Position numbers and translations under genes: made by a program
DNA from: Hypericum androsaemum
Taxonomy: Eukaryota; Streptophyta; Magnoliopsida; Malpighiales; Hypericaceae
Direction of reading: 5' to 3'
NCBI GenBank assembly: GCA_963995505.1
Contig: OZ023190.1
Location: 15,370,092-15,434,091, forward strand
DNA: 64,000 bases
Notes under the pieces: model-generated
What the model saw: the letters and a program-made list of their open reading frames with translations, nothing else
What the model was told of the DNA's origin: nothing
Database searches by the model: none
Part shown: positions 11,287 to 22,280 of the stretch, piece by piece
Layout: every line of letters begins with the position of its first letter
How positions within the stretch are numbered: the first letter of the stretch is position 1

Positions 11287-13598
11287 TCAAGGTCGTGCTC
11301 TCTTGGTGCTGCTACACAACGGACATTTGTACTGCTTGATGTACTCGGCCTGGGCCGGGGTGATCTTTACACACATTCCATGGAACCACTTCTCGCAGAA
11401 ATCGCAGAATATCCAGAACTCGTCGGAAGAGTCGTTCTGCTCACAAGCACCGCATAATGTATCGTCGTCATCAACTTCTTCTTCCAAGCCCTCGTCATCC
11501 TCGTAGTTTGGCTTGGGTGGTGTCTTTGGATGCTTTCTCTGGGATTCTTCTCGCTGCAGATGCAAATTAATACAAGGGTAAGGAGACAATCTGACTTCCA
11601 CGAAGATTGGCATAATGTCAAAGAAATTACATCAAAAAGTGAAAAACAAGCCAAAGTCGTGCCCTACAGGTAATCTATGGATCAAATGACAATGATAAGG
11701 CACCCCAAAAGATTTCCAGAACAGGATAAAGATTGGAACCATGATTATGTACCACTTCATTCTCAGCAAGACCTTTTAAAATAAACAGTAGTATAATCAT
11801 GATACTAACATTGTCACCATTAGAAGGGTAGAGCTGAGAGAAATCATAGTTCTTGATTTTTACTTTGGAGTTTGACTTGGACTTATTGCTGCTTTGGTTT
11901 GAAGCTGATGGCTTCTCCTCCGTTTGCTTCTTGGCTTGCCCAGAAACCTCCTCCAGAAGAGTGGGGAGATCATTTATCATAGTGAAAAGGCGCTTCCTGC
12001 ATTAAAAATGGCAGCAACGCATTTAAAAACCGACGAATTATCTATTACACTGAATCACAGCCAAATATGCCAGTCGGCAGTGCAGGAGTTACAAAGGAAA
12101 GAAAGGCTACCAAGTTGATTCAATGTTAGAGTTAACTGCAGGTTAACCACGACAAGACACCACTTCAATCATTTAATATCAAATGAGAATCGTCACAGCA
12201 CACACAAGGTAAGAGAGAATTGTTGGCAGACCAGCGCCAACTCCAATTACTTTTTAACCACGTTTGTCAGATCTATAAGTTGGAAATTCTTTTACGGCAT
12301 AAGAAAGACGGCTTAAAAGCAGAAACGAAATATATAGTTCCAACAAACCAGAAATTTGATCAAATACCGTGCACGACTTTATTCAAGGAGAAAATGTACC
12401 TGTCGGCTTTGCTAAATAAAAGCCGACCACCATAGTAGAAGGCCACAGAGAGCAGCCAAAGATCACTGTGAACAGCAACAAGAGTCCGCCACTCTCTATC
12501 TGGCATCCCATCCCTGGCAAAGTTGATCCCCAGAACAGGTTCGGGAATCTCCGGAGGAACCTCCTCAGCAGGCAAATTGACCTCCCACGTCTCATTAGAG
12601 CGACCATAAAGGCAGAGATTCTCCTTATCTGCAATCCAGCATGCAGAACACGTCGATCATTAGAAATTCGAGAACTAGAGATGCTGTAATATACTCTTAT
12701 ATCAGACCAACCCACTAAAATGCAAATAAGGATCAGAAATGTGGTCAATATCACGAAGAATAAAGAGAAGCCATCTATACTCATCCAACAATTCTCCACT
12801 GAATTACACTCTCAGATATTAGACACCACAAACACGTAGAAGGAGCAAAGTCTCGAGTCGAGTGTTTATAATAACACAAAGAACAATTCATTGCATGCAC
12901 AAGACACAGAAGATACAAGCAAGAACATAGTCTAAAGCAAGGAAAAATGAAAATGGAGAAAGAAGCTAGATGACTAAATTCTCAAACCAAGAAATGCAAT
13001 CCGACGCTTCAAAAGGCAAGATGTACGGCTGAAACTAAACACTGGACAGCTAACAAATCTTGTCGCAGTACACAAAAGAAAAATCTACCAATGCAACTAA
13101 TTCCTCGCTTCTACCAAAACAGACGCAATCACAAGCTGAGAACACACGAATATAGCGATGCCTCGAAACGAAAGAGAGTCTATCTAAACCGCCAAAAGCA
13201 CAGAAGTTCACTTGCTGCGTCCTCTTCCAAACAAACTCCGCGCGCATTACACGAATGTAACTAACAATTCCAAATATTAATACGCAGAGAGAAATAAAGA
13301 ACGAAAGAAAGAAAAGAAAGGAGGAAACCCTAACTTGGATCGCAGAGGTCGTACAACTTCCCCAAATCTGCAACCGGGAACAAGAACATCACAAGACGAC
13401 AAGAATTAGAATACGACCGGCGACGTAGAGGTGAGAAGGAAAAAAAAGAGAGAGGTTAAAAGAAGCGAAAGAAAAACGGAAGAGAACTGAAGCGGTAACG
13501 TCACCGGTGGTTAGGGCTTTAATAAGGCCAGCTCGCCGTCCCAGGAAGTCCCGGAACACATCCTCCACCGTGACTACCTTGAAACCGCCGTCCGTCAT
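11287..13598 (-). CDS. Alfin-like PHD-finger protein
   Basis: Exons 13598-13505, 13367-13335, 12628-12400, 11996-11810 and 11553-11287 give 269 aa. The N-terminal Alfin domain is clear: [14 protein letters not shown], the ALTTD segment restored by the 13505 donor, then [16 protein letters not shown] and [18 protein letters not shown] Ser/Lys-rich linker and an acidic run (EEEVDDDD) follow. The C-terminal PHD finger is complete: CGAC, CDFC, WFHGMC and CPLC give the C4HC3 zinc ligands. Family members are nuclear and bind H3K4me3 through the PHD finger, with roles in seed, root-hair and salt responses. The exact AL paralogue (AL1-AL7) cannot be named from sequence alone. Confidence 0.93.
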
Positions 13599-15017
13599 CC
13601 TCTCTCAACCGCGCGCAAGATATCCTTCACACTTCTAGAAACAGGGGGGGGGGAGGTTCGAGAGTGCTTAAGGAGAAGAGCGAGAGAAAGAGAGAGGGAG
13701 GGAGGGAGAACACTGAAGAGTTTGGAGAAGGAGGGAAAACGGAGTTGACGGCAAGTAGAGAGAGGGGTTTAAAGCAAACAAAATAAGGGTGGACTTTGAA
13801 TTGAATTGAATTGAGTCGGGAACGAAACGATTTTTATACAACTCCGAAGCGGGTTTGTTCCAATCGGTCAGGCCCACTGCCACTGGACTTCAGCCCAATT
13901 TTTACCCTTAGGCTGCCTAATTAATGAACCCAATCCACGCGCTATCCGGGTCCCGACTTGGGCACTTTTTTTTTTTTTGAGAAACAACTTAGGCACGATC
14001 AAGGTTTAATTAACAGGTGTTTTTAAAATCGAACCAGAACATCTTCTATTTTTTGGTTCACTTGGTCCATCTGATTGAGTCGCAGGTCAAATCGAGATTC
14101 TTCATTTTTATACAAATAATTATTAAATGTAGTACAATAAATTTAATTTAGCATATAAATGATAAAATACCAAATAAGAACATATTCACCAACTTAGATA
14201 CACAATTGATTTTAAAAAAAATCTTCAAACATTAATTTAACAAGTCTAAAAGTACATGAAGATGATAATATATTTTTTTATATTTGACATATTAGTCAAA
14301 TTTGCTTAACTTAGTTAACATATTATATGGATTGTTAAAAAGATAAGTGTATTGTGATCCAAAAGTGATGTACACGTTCCGAGTATGAAAGTGGCGTGTT
14401 GGTTCAGAATTAAATAAGATAAAATAAACAATAATTTTTCTATTCCGGGCGGACCGGATCACCCGGAGTTGTTTGGCTGGATAGTCCGACTGAATTCTGA
14501 GTAGTCGGACCACTATGTGGTTTTTAAATAACACCGCCCCAGTATTTGTCCTTAGTAGCGGTCCAACTAGTTCAGCCGTCGGTCGGACTATAATTTTTAG
14601 AACAATGGCTTTAAATTAAACTGCAGATGCTCCGGTGATTTGAACTATGAACAAGGTTAACCGTCTCTAAATTTTAAACAGTTTACGGTTTTAATTTTTA
14701 TGGAGTCGTCTTAACTACAAAAATGTGCAATCAACAGTATTAAAACCGTAGAACTAGGTCAAATTTGACTATTTTGGAACTAAACTATGTAATTTCTTTA
14801 CTTTTAGTGCCGTTCAGATTATTAACCGTCCCGAAACATTTTAGAAAAATTACGGGTCGGGTTCCATATTTACTTAACCGCCGAAATGGGAAGTTCTGCC
14901 CAGTCCGACTACAGCGGTTATTTGCGAGTAATTAAGAGTAGAGCACTCTCTATTTAATTAGGCTCTTATGTTTTACATTTATAATACTTAAAACAATTCC
15001 AACGGCGGTTCTTTTGT
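13599..15017. promoter_or_regulatory. Divergent promoter region between Alfin-like and RDM4-like genes
   Basis: The two genes start head to head 1.42 kb apart. The first part (about 13670-13740) is a GA-rich tract that is CT-rich on the Alfin strand, typical of a 5' leader. GGCCCA-type motifs occur near 13870-13900. The remainder is AT-rich without coding signal and holds one micro-insertion (13956-13996). Confidence 0.5.
13956..13996 (-). mobile_element. Micro-retroposon insertion with 10-bp flanking repeat
   Basis: Direct repeats ACTTGGGCAC (13956-13965) and ACTTAGGCAC (13987-13996), 9 of 10 identical, flank 21 bp made of a T-run and GAGAAACA. Read on the minus strand the insert ends TTTCTC followed by poly(A). 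This is the structure left by target-primed reverse transcription that stopped almost at once. Confidence 0.55.
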
Positions 15018-17733
15018 ATGGAGACGAGTAGCAGCTCTTCCGTTGCGGGTGAGCCACGGAGGCCCGACGGCGAGAAGCCGGTCGTAGTTAGGGTTAAGCG
15101 GAAGTCGCACCACTCTCGCCTCGACGCGTTCTGTGAGTGCTCTGAGTCGATTGGTTTTTTTTTAAAAAAACTCTAAAAGAAGAATTCATTTCGGTTTAGG
15201 GTTTAGGGTTTTCAATTAAATCTAACTTGCCTTGTCTTGGCTGTTTCGTTGCAGGGCTGGAAATCAACGAGAGGCCATGGAAGCGGCAGATGTTGGAGCT
15301 GGAGAAGCTTTCGATCAACGATAGTTCCGGGGATACTAGCATAAGAGGTTTTAGCTTCTCTCTTTTTTAAGTGAACAATGTGCCTGCTTGTTCTTTCTCG
15401 TGCTCTCCGGTTTCGTTGCTCGCGTAAATTGATTCGGTGTGGTATCGGTTGGTAAATGTAGTTGAGGATCTGGGGCCGAGGAATGTTTTGGTGAAGCACG
15501 TCGACACCGTCATTGGCTCGAAAGATGCCATTGATGTCGTGCAGTCCGTTGTGATGGTACGAGGCACTTTTTCTTTTCCCCTGCCGTTGTTTTGTATAAT
15601 AAATTCTTGGAGCTGTTTTGTTGCTATGTAGCTGAAGTCTGGTGAGGTGAGTGGAAGTGCTGTAAGGACTGAAGAGCGGAGGCAGGCGTTTAAGAAGCAC
15701 AATGTAACTTCTATTTGGTGTTTCCACTTTTCTAGTAACATCAGTCTTACTCGCGTCTTTAACTGGCTGTATCTCTATGTTTGTTTTCCATCTAATGCCT
15801 TTTCTTTTTGTGCAGAATCAAGAGCAGCTTCTATCAAAAGCCAGGCAAAGTCAGGAGGTAAACAGTCTTGCGGATCTATCTTGCTTGCATTTGAAAACGG
15901 GGAACTACTTTAGGCATAAAGGACTATTTTACTTTTAAAATGAATGTCTATAAGTACCTTTTCTATCTATTACCTCTTCCATTTACGTGAGTGACATAAA
16001 CATAATTTTAACATTGTATAGAATGATGTATTCTTTGTACTTTGTTGGAAATTGTAGCTAGCAAGTTTCTATTGAAGACCGTTTTTGAACAAGAGTTGCA
16101 CATAAAAATTTATTACTTCCTGTAGCAGAAGGTCAAATGCTTGGCTGGCTTTAAGGCACCAAAACCTACAATGTCTAGGGCATCTGAGCACTTGATTTTG
16201 TTTATGGCATGATCTTTGCTTGCTATCTGTTCTTAGAGCTGTCAACTGTATGAGCCAGGTGTAGATGATGCTGGTTCTACTTTCCTTTGCATGTCTTCTG
16301 TAATATTTACATCTTATCATATTTAGAAACTAGAACTAGAAGTTTGCCTTATATTATCCTGTTATTTTGATTTGATATCTCAAATGAAGCTCTAGTAGCT
16401 CACTTTTTCTTGTCAGCTTTACATTTGTTCAGACATTATGCTGTTCTCAATGTCTACAACAGTTAAGATTCTGCCGGTTTTTGTTTCTACCAAAATGTTT
16501 GCATCATCAAAGTTGTACAAGTGCTTCCTCTTTTTTTTAACAGTATTCAATATTTTCTCACAGTTAATTATCTATGTAGACATTGGCAAAAAGTGTCCGT
16601 TTTGAACAAATATGGAGGAGCAGAAGAGGAAATGAAGAAGCATCAAATGATGAAGCTGTGCATGATGTGTGCCACTTCTATGACATTGTTCGCGTTGATT
16701 ATGAGGAGAGGCCCACTAAGGTGCAGGAACATGAGTAAGTTCCATATCCATCTGAGCAATGCAAAATGTTACTCCACTGAAGTAATTGACCACTTTGATT
16801 TAAAGGGAATTATCGTTGGAGGACCAGAGGCTTCTTTCAAGCTTTTTGCCTCTGCTGAAGGATTTTATCCCAAGTGCTGCTGCTGAGATTGAATCTGATG
16901 ATCTCCATCCTTTGTCTGATCAAGGTTGTTCTCCCTGATTGTGGTTCATGGTCTCTTATAAAATGTTGGGTACTAGGTCACTGCATCAATGGAATTTCCG
17001 TGGGAACAAATTATTTTTTCAGAAGTGTAGATATGTCATGGGGCGTGTTATTTTGCCATATGTTCCTAAACTGGCTCTTCGTCTGTGCTGCAGGCTCTAA
17101 TTTCCTTTCCATCTTTGTATTGAATTTCTATTTACAGATGATTATGTTTATGATTACTATACTGTGGAGGATAACATGACCATAAAGGTAGAAGATGCTT
17201 CAAGCCCATTCCCTCTGTAAGAATCTCTTCCCATGATTGTTTGGTTCCACATTGAGATTGAAAATTGATATGGATTCCTTTGATAAAAGGGTGCAAGTGG
17301 AGGAGAATGATTTCTATGATGGCCTTGATGATGAGTCAGAATGTGATAGCAGTGACTCAAATGGTACTTCTTGTTCTCCGTTCATGATAATTGAATTTGT
17401 TCATTTATTTTTTCCCTACCTTCCATTTTTTCCCCTCAACCAGCCTGATTTCCTTTACTCTGGTTTTTAGCTGAAAAACATCCGCACAATGAGTACCCTG
17501 ATGAATTATCTGAAGACGAAGATGATGACGACGACGACGAGGAAGAAGTTGAAACTGTGGACACAGAAGCAGAATCTGATGATGAACCGGACCAGGGACA
17601 CAAGGTGCAGGGTTTGTTCGACGCCTCTTTGTATGAAAATGGGATTGATGATATCATTCGCTACGCTAAAGAATATTATGGTGATGTTGACCTTGATTGT
17701 CAGTATGGTAGTGACGATGAACATTGCAAGTGA
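15018..17733 (+). CDS. RDM4: RDM4/DMS4-like (IWR1 family) RNA polymerase factor
   Basis: Ten exons: 15018-15132, 15255-15347, 15462-15556, 15632-15703, 15816-15857, 16580-16734, 16806-16924, 17138-17216, 17290-17363 and 17471-17733, giving 368 aa. The N terminus VVVRVKRK and the exon 1/2 join LDAFWLEINERP match the plant RDM4/DMS4 start. The middle holds the Iwr1-type segment FYDIVRVDYEER, then SDDEPDQ acidic runs and DDYVYDYYTVED, the conserved Iwr1 C-terminal block. Yeast Iwr1 escorts RNA polymerase II into the nucleus; Arabidopsis RDM4 acts with Pol II, IV and V in RNA-directed DNA methylation and in cold response. Intron 5 (15858-16579) is the largest. A very acidic tail (DEDDDDDDEEE) precedes the end. 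Earlier exon calls rest on frame continuity. Confidence 0.88.
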
Positions 17734-17920
17734 TGTGTTTGGAATGCACAACTTTTTAAATATAATTCGCGCAGGACTTTCTTTCCAAAAGAAGGAAAAG
17801 ACAAGAATGGATATAATGCATCATATTTTTGTCCTAACATATACATAATGGATGCAATGTCGTAAAGTATCGTCATCATCACATATCCAATCACGCATTC
17901 TGCGATCTTATTCTGCTCGT

Positions 17921-18244
17921 TTAGGGACGAGCACGATCCAGCAAGACCAAACTCTCTTCATTTGGTCTACTTGAGCTATCCCGACGTAGAAATTAATTGA
18001 TATGGCTATGCAACCAATCTCGAATGATCGGGTTACTAGCTTCAACCTGAGATTCATCCTTGTCTCTGTGTCCTCGCACTTCTGATGGAAGAGGTTCATT
18101 CTCGGTTATCAGTTCTTCTGCAACCTTCAACTCCGCAGCAACTAGGTCCTGGAAAAGAGCCTGCATCTCTCAAACATGCCTCACATCTGATTCGTCGAGT
18201 TCTTCGCTGAAATTACATCCTCGGATTCTATCATCGGGTTCCAT
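17921..18244 (-). pseudogene. Decayed coding-like frame downstream of the PPR gene
   Basis: From an ATG at 18244 one frame reads MEPDDRIRGCNFSEELDESD and on, with coding-like acidic composition, to 17921. Two in-frame stops break it: TGA at 18172-18170 and TAA at 17995-17993. Each could arise by one C-to-T change from a sense codon (CGA, CAA). It begins 34 bp after the PPR stop on the same strand, so it may lie in that transcript's 3' UTR, and it sits antisense to the end of the RDM4-like transcript. I do not recognise the protein. A 58-codon ORF between the two stops could be translated from the ATG at 18166. Confidence 0.4.
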
Positions 18245-18278
18245 CGCTGGGACTTAGTAGTGGTAGCATAATGTTATT

Positions 18279-19982
18279 TCAGGTTGCCTCGCCACCTCTT
18301 CTGCACTGTTTCAGTTGCTCATCTATGACACTCAAATAAGAGTCTTCATCAAGAACAGGACATCTGATAAGCATATCTTCCAGTAGCTTCTTTGCCTCGA
18401 AAAGGTTCCCAATTCGACTCAAGTGGTTGACAAGAACAGAGAAAGTCGCTTGATCAATGACATAGTTCTTCTTAAGAGAGTCATAGAAGACTAAAATCGC
18501 CATCTCATAGTTTCCATCTTTGCAGTATCCCTTAATCATGAAGTCGTAAATAGTCCTATCCAAAGCAAAACTTTCTCGAAGCATAATATCAACAAGAGTT
18601 TCAACTTCGCTCATTCTACCTTTGGCTTCGCAGAGACCACAAATCACAATGCTGAATGAAGCGAAATTAGCGGCCCCTCCATAGTCTGGAATCTGCTTTA
18701 GAATAGCAACCGCTCTATCTAGCTCCCCCAGGTCAAGAAGAATCCGCATTACCGTGTTGTAACTTGACACACTTGGCGTAATGCCTCTAACCTTCATCTC
18801 CTTCAACAGGGTAATCGCCGCATTCGGTTTCCTCATCTTACAATAGACATTTACAACAATGTCACACGCTTTGGCATCAGGCTCCAGTCCACCCCTCATC
18901 AACTCCTTAAAATAAACAACGGCCTCGTCTAGCCTCCCTGCAGCAGCAAGCCCCTTCAAAATACTAATCCGTGTCTGATTGTTCTCTCTCAACCCGTTCA
19001 ACCTCATCTTCGTCAGAAACTTCTTGGCCTCGTCAACATCCCCTCTCATGCACAAACCATAAACGATCGCATTGTAGGTTGGCACGTTCGGCCTGCAACC
19101 CCTCATAACCATATCATTCATCCACCTCATAGCCTCACCGAACTCACCTCTCTTGCAACACCCATCAATCAAGCTAGTAAAGGTAACAACATTCGGCAAA
19201 CACACGTTACTCTCCACCATCTCGCGGAACATCTTCTCGGCCTTATCCATGCGCCCCTTCTTACAGTACCCATCGATCACAACATTGTAAGTAACAGCAT
19301 TCGGCGTGCAACCCATCTTATCGAACAACCGTTCGGCTTCCTCGACTCTCCCCAACTTGAAGAGCCCCCTAATCATAGTAGTGTAAGTTGAAGTATCAGG
19401 CTTTATAACCTCACCACTCTCCAACATTTGTCCGAAAAAAGACAGGGCCAAGTCCACCTTGTTGGCTCTCACTAAAACACCCAGAAGCGCGTTATAACAG
19501 AACAAGCACTTACCTTTCTCCATCTCCCTAACCTTATGGAACCAAAAGATCGAACCTTTGATGTTCCCGCTCCTTCCGTGGGCCAGAACGAACTTGCTAC
19601 CCATAAAGTCGGAGACTTTACCAGCTTTTTCGAGGAGGGACGAGGCGGCGGCGAAGAGGGAGTGGGAGAGGAGGAGGTCGGTGATTGCCACGTAGGACTT
19701 GTGCGCGTGGGCGTAGTTTGTGGGGTTCGGACAAGGCGCGGATGCCCAGTTGAAGAAGAAGAGCGCGTGGTAAGGGTTGGGTTGGGATTGGATTACTTGG
19801 GTGACCAAGTTGGTGTCCAAATGGGGGGTCAATTGGTTCAGTGGTGACGAGCTCAGTTTTGAGATGGTGGGTTTTTGTGGGTTTAGGGTTTGGAGGTAAT
19901 TGGTTATGGCGGTCACGAGTGGGGCTAGCTCCCATTGAGGGAGACGGTGGGTTAGGGTTAGGGTTCGGGCTGGTTGAGCCAT
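18279..19982 (-). CDS. P-class pentatricopeptide repeat protein
   Basis: An uninterrupted 567-aa frame. From about residue 160 to 550 it carries some eleven 35-residue PPR units, with signatures such as TYTTMIRGLFKLGRVEEAER, TYNVVIDGYCKKGRMDKAEK and TYNAIVYGLCMRGDVDEAKK. There is no E, DYW or SMR extension, so it is P-class. Such proteins bind organellar RNA in a sequence-specific way and affect its stability, processing or translation. The N terminus is basic, rich in Thr, Pro and Ser and poor in acids at first, consistent with an organelle presequence, probably mitochondrial. Lack of introns is usual for this family. The RNA target cannot be read reliably without a repeat-code alignment. 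Confidence 0.93.
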   Translation of the reverse strand: MAQPARTLTLTHRLPQWELAPLVTAITNYLQTLNPQKPTISKLSSSPLNQLTPHLDTNLVTQVIQSQPNPYHALFFFNWASAPCPNPTNYAHAHKSYVAITDLLLSHSLFAAASSLLEKAGKVSDFMGSKFVLAHGRSGNIKGSIFWFHKVREMEKGKCLFCYNALLGVLVRANKVDLALSFFGQMLESGEVIKPDTSTYTTMIRGLFKLGRVEEAERLFDKMGCTPNAVTYNVVIDGYCKKGRMDKAEKMFREMVESNVCLPNVVTFTSLIDGCCKRGEFGEAMRWMNDMVMRGCRPNVPTYNAIVYGLCMRGDVDEAKKFLTKMRLNGLRENNQTRISILKGLAAAGRLDEAVVYFKELMRGGLEPDAKACDIVVNVYCKMRKPNAAITLLKEMKVRGITPSVSSYNTVMRILLDLGELDRAVAILKQIPDYGGAANFASFSIVICGLCEAKGRMSEVETLVDIMLRESFALDRTIYDFMIKGYCKDGNYEMAILVFYDSLKKNYVIDQATFSVLVNHLSRIGNLFEAKKLLEDMLIRCPVLDEDSYLSVIDEQLKQCRRGGEAT

Positions 19983-20319
19983 TCATCGGTTTGGTGGTCT
20001 GTTCTGCTCTATGAGGAAGGGTTGGGTTGGGTTTGGGGAATTAATTAAACCCAAAAACCTGGTCTTAAGCGCGGTACATTTTTTTTAGGGAAATAAGTGT
20101 ACAAATTTAAGAAAGTTCAGAATTTTTTTTCGTGTTTTTTCTGTTCTTAAAACTATCGTACAGACTTTAACAAACAATTCTTGGTACTGATTATTCTGAA
20201 ATGAAATGAGAGATAGGATGGCAAAAAAGAGAGCATCTATTTGATTGGAACCTTTAAATGATTTTCTGCAATTCAGCTACTTAGTTTAAATTTCCATATG
20301 AAGAAGGAAGAAGCACATT
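19983..20319. other. Intergenic stretch between PPR and unrecognised gene
   Basis: Both genes are on the minus strand, so this holds the PPR promoter and leader and the end of the next transcript. It is AT-rich with T-runs near 20080 and 20125. No further feature is seen. Confidence 0.5.
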
Positions 20320-21805
20320 TCAAGGATCAGGAGGCCTGAGGGCTGCAACAACACCAATTGCGCTGGTCCTAGTATGAAGGGTCTGGATCTGGTTACCCTT
20401 TGGCCAAGCCATGAAGTGGATCCTAATGGGATCCATCAGGAGAATTGCAGAAGCCAAAAACTCCCTCACTTCATTGTGATCACAGCAGTGTATTAGACCC
20501 AGAGAGCAGGCACTTGAAGGCATCAGGCTCTTGCCTTCCAATCTAGACACCACAAGCAGGTGGCTGCTTTTCTTTGCCTCTTCATGCAGGTTCCCCATCC
20601 CCGCCCTGTCCGCTGCCGAGCCATTCGTCACCGAGTACACGCAGATAAAACCCTGCTGATGCAGTCAGAGATCATCAAGATTTCAAGGGCTCCAAGTAGA
20701 TACCGGAATTTTTGCTCTTACCTCTTCGGTCCTTGTTATGTCCATTCCGTAGCGGTCTTCTCCGGGACGAGGCGTAAGGACGAGCAGATCCTCTGTTATT
20801 CCAGGTAAGAACCACAGTCTTACACCCTCAACTCTCTGTTGGGCAGCAGCCTTATTGTTACACGTCGGCTCTTTCCCGGTGCACAAGCTTTTCTCCTGAT
20901 CAAAACTTATGTTACTTCCTGAATAAATCAATCTGCAGGAGTCTAGTTGGCATTAGAAGCAAAAGATTACCAAGTTCACAGCATCTTGGGTCTGGATATT
21001 GACAAAGACGAGAGGAACACCCGAAGAAGCAGCGGCCGAGAACCAGGCCACGCACCTGGCGGTAGTTGCCTCGGTTCGGTACTCGCCCTGTAATGGAAGG
21101 AACAAGATGGAACCAAACACACCGCATTGCCTGTCTGGGAGATGAGTACCAACTGCCTTGTTCCAGTCATACCTCACGCCCTTTTTCCCAAAACCCCGGA
21201 AATCCACACTCACCACCCTCCTGCTCATCTCTGCACACGGTTTAAATCGAATTTCTAGTCCTCTATCTATCACGAGTTGATGACGAGTTCAAAATAGACC
21301 GCGTACCTTGCAGCTCGCCACACTCTTGGGATGTCAGATTCGCCAAGACCGCCACGTGACGATCGTCGGTTGCCGCTTTGACAGTGAACCTCCTCTTGAG
21401 CAACGAGCACCTCTCTTCCACGATACCTGCTCGAAGCTTGAGCGTCCTGTCGCCCCTTCTCACCTTCAGCCATATGGTCTCGACCTGCCGGCCTATCTTC
21501 CCAAGCTGCCAACTAATCTCGGACGACTTCCCGCTAGCAGGCACGAAGAACTCGCCGCTACCATCTTCGGAGAATCCTTCAACTATGTCTCCGGGCAATG
21601 GCATTGTCTCGTCCCACTCTTCGGATGCATCTTGCTTCACTTGCTTCACACAGACATGAGTTGCAGGAGTACCTCTCTCTTTCTTTGGGAAAAGACACCA
21701 GTATTTGTCCATAGGGGGAGGAGAGCTTCTGTTTTTCTTCAGGACCTCGCAATGGTTCATTTGTTTGTCCATTGAAGCGAGCACCCCTAAGCTTTGTGGC
21801 ATCAT
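20320..21805 (-). CDS. Unrecognised plant protein, four exons, 421 aa
   Basis: Exons 21805-21307, 21230-20971, 20895-20722 and 20652-20320 join in frame. I cannot place it in a named family with confidence. Visible features: an N-terminal segment around MDKYWCLFPKKERG, an acidic loop (VEGFSEDGSGEFF), a central block VVSVDFRGFGKKGVRYDW with GVFGSILFLPLQGEY, and a C-terminal block beginning GFICVYSVTNGSAADRAG, which looks faintly like a PDZ core (carboxylate loop and V.PGSAA.RAG pattern). No signal peptide or membrane helix is evident. Good splice sites and sense composition across four exons argue that it is real. It lies 475 bp from the RWP-RK gene on the same strand. The start could also be the next Met at 21802 or the one at about 21772. 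Confidence 0.72.
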
Positions 21806-22280
21806 CTACGTAGCTTTCCTTACATTGTGTAATTGTGGAGCTTCTTTCCAGGCAACTTGGGTGGCGATTCTAGCTAGATGACAAAATTGAGGCCGGCCAA
21901 AGTGGATTCTTGCTGCCAAATGCCAGTTGGGACTAGTGATCATCATTTGACGAATCAGAAAAATAGACAAATAAATGAACAGTTCATGTCTCCTTGTTAA
22001 AAACTTACAGATGGCATTCCCTGGCATTACAACTTGGTGATTATTACGTGGTAACGAGTTACACGTCGCTAATTGTGAGTGTTAAATCCGACAACTCATT
22101 GCCTTGAGTTTTTGGGTTATATTCCGTGGCTCGTTGTTAATCTACTTTGATTCAGAAAATGTCATCAATGTCATGAGTTGTTTCACAAGAAATGCTGCAC
22201 AATGTGTGCTAGAAATTGCAGATATACATTGTTTTGACTAATATACCATCTTCTTTTGCTCATTGGTTATCATTATACAA

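Noticed and set aside
15212..15741. Two long minus-strand ORFs (171 and 124 codons) across RDM4-like exons
   Set aside because: They span exons and introns of the sense gene and have no motif; shadows.
19536..19986. ORFs overlapping the PPR 5' end on both strands
   Set aside because: Low-complexity Gly/Glu or Pro/Asn shadows of the PPR N-terminal region.
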